From Ilumatobacteraceae bacterium (GTDB lineage: Bacteria > Actinomycetota > Acidimicrobiia > Acidimicrobiales > Ilumatobacteraceae), in NCBI GenBank assembly GCA_019090765.1, contig JAHRVJ010000364.1:1-6146 (forward strand): a DNA stretch of 6,146 bases, given 5' to 3'. This document shows positions 5,540 to 6,146 of the stretch, one piece after another; within the stretch, counting starts at the first letter, position 1, and each line of letters starts with the position of its first letter. The notes beneath the pieces were generated by a model. It worked only from the letters and a program-made list of their open reading frames with translations, ran no database searches and had not been told where the DNA came from. Made by a program: the position numbers and the translations under genes.

Positions 5540-6146
5540 GTGAAGACGATTAAGAAGATTAAGAAGATTAAGAAGATTTTCCTTGGGGTCGCCATGTTGA
5601 CCCTGGCTGCGACTTCCTTTGCCGAGGTTGGCGCGGTGTCCGCGCAGGGCAATGCCGACAGCACCCCAGAACAGCTCCTCGTCGAGAAATTCGCGCCGAT
5701 CATCATGCTCAAGGCGCAAGAGGAAGCGTGCGATCCCGATGGGGAGCCTTACGCTCCGACATCAGTCGAAATCGTGCTCGATAATCCCGACATCTTGCTA
5801 CGTCAGGTTGGCAACGACGATCCGGTGATCATGCGTGCACCAACTGCATCGGATCTGTACGGCCGGAGCCTCGGATTTTTCCTCGACTTTGCAGGCAGCT
5901 CATACAAACCAGCCTGCCTCTACGAACAAGACTTCGATCGGTACAGCGACACCGTCACTGGCGATCGCCAGGCTGTGGTCTACGCCAACATCGCTCAACA
6001 AGATGACCGCCCGGGCGAACTTGTCGTGCAGTACTGGTTCTACTGGTACTTCAACGACTGGAACAACAAGCACGAAAGCGATTGGGAGGGCATTCAACTC
6101 TTGTTTGAAGCATCCACGGTCGAGGAGGCGCTTGCTTCGGAACCCG
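5540..6146 (+). CDS. Probable secreted Vps62-like protein, N-terminal part
   Basis: The frame is open from GTG 5540 to the window edge (202 codons), and the 3' end is missing. The first 35 residues look like a Sec signal peptide: a very basic n-region with three Ile-Lys-Lys repeats (4-12), a hydrophobic core (13-27, IFLGVAMLTLAATSF), and possible cleavage after A28 or after A35 (VSA|QG). The mature part begins with EQLLVEKFAPIIMLKAQEE and a segment PYAPTSVEIVL. These resemble the 'Y-A-P-x-hydrophobic ... P-x-S-V-E' opening of Vps62-type proteins. Further on, VQYWFYWYFNDWNN, then KHESDWEGIQLLFE, matches that family's aromatic stretch followed by H-E-x-D-W-E. The family occurs in fungi, plants and bacteria. 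Its biochemical role in bacteria is not established, and none is claimed here. Cys-containing segments in the mature part (EEACDPDG and PACLYE) could form a disulfide outside the cytoplasm. The gene may be transcribed separately from mtfA or by read-through past the palindrome. Confidence 0.75.
   Translation, partial: MKTIKKIKKIKKIFLGVAMLTLAATSFAEVGAVSAQGNADSTPEQLLVEKFAPIIMLKAQEEACDPDGEPYAPTSVEIVLDNPDILLRQVGNDDPVIMRAPTASDLYGRSLGFFLDFAGSSYKPACLYEQDFDRYSDTVTGDRQAVVYANIAQQDDRPGELVVQYWFYWYFNDWNNKHESDWEGIQLLFEASTVEEALASEP
5549..5578 (+). repeat. 9-bp tandem repeat (ATTAAGAAG, 3.3 copies)
   Basis: Three perfect copies of ATTAAGAAG (5549-5575) are followed by a partial ATT (5576-5578). Each copy encodes Ile-Lys-Lys in the signal peptide n-region of the Vps62-like protein. 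The repeat is AT-rich within a GC-rich window. The period is a multiple of three, so copy changes would lengthen or shorten the basic n-region without a frameshift. Confidence 0.9.

Noticed and set aside
1..6146. Search for CRISPR arrays, tRNA/rRNA, transposases, toxin-antitoxin pairs and defence genes
   Set aside because: No direct-repeat and spacer pattern, cloverleaf-like segment, transposase motif or defence-type domain was seen. The genes present are of known families.

Overview
The window is GC-rich with GTG and ATG starts, short intergenic gaps and one strong AAGGAG ribosome binding site. All recognised genes lie on the + strand. The rhomboid protease carries a proline-rich and Cys-rich N-terminal extension, a layout I associate with Actinobacteria. 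The best guess is a free-living actinobacterium, possibly of the Acidimicrobiia type, but this is inference from style and gene content. No rRNA, tRNA or marker gene is present to settle it.

Layout: (1) positions 1-151 hold the C-terminal 49 codons of a YbhB/YbcL-type PEBP (Raf kinase inhibitor-like) protein, cut by the window edge. (2) Positions 204-1994 encode a 596-residue PAS-GGDEF-EAL protein of cyclic-di-GMP signalling. Its diguanylate cyclase signature and I-site are intact, but its EAL half has several substitutions at conserved positions. (3) Positions 2025-3053 encode a rhomboid intramembrane serine protease with an N-terminal zinc-binding Cys/His module. (4) Positions 3053-4720 overlap the rhomboid stop by one base and encode an FAD-dependent glycerol-3-phosphate dehydrogenase-like (GlpD-like) oxidoreductase of a divergent subtype. 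(5) Positions 4735-5502 encode an MtfA-like (M90) zinc peptidase. (6) A perfect 19-bp inverted repeat with a 3-nt loop (5480-5520) spans the mtfA stop codon. (7) From 5540 to the window end runs the N-terminal part of a probable secreted Vps62-like protein, whose signal peptide begins with three tandem Ile-Lys-Lys repeats encoded by a 9-bp tandem repeat.

Genes 3 to 5 are packed tightly enough to be one transcription unit. A rhomboid overlapping a GlpD-type dehydrogenase recalls the enterobacterial glpEGR/glpD neighbourhood, where the rhomboid GlpG lies beside glpD. MtfA is known in E. coli as a modulator of the glucose repressor Mlc. A theme of carbon-source or membrane regulation is therefore possible but unproven. 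The GGDEF-EAL gene has its own ribosome binding site and is probably a separate unit.

I found no mobile element, CRISPR array, RNA gene or clearly new defence-like system. The features most worth a second look are the palindrome at the mtfA stop, the degenerate EAL domain, the divergent GlpD subtype beside a rhomboid, and the in-frame 9-bp repeat in the last gene.
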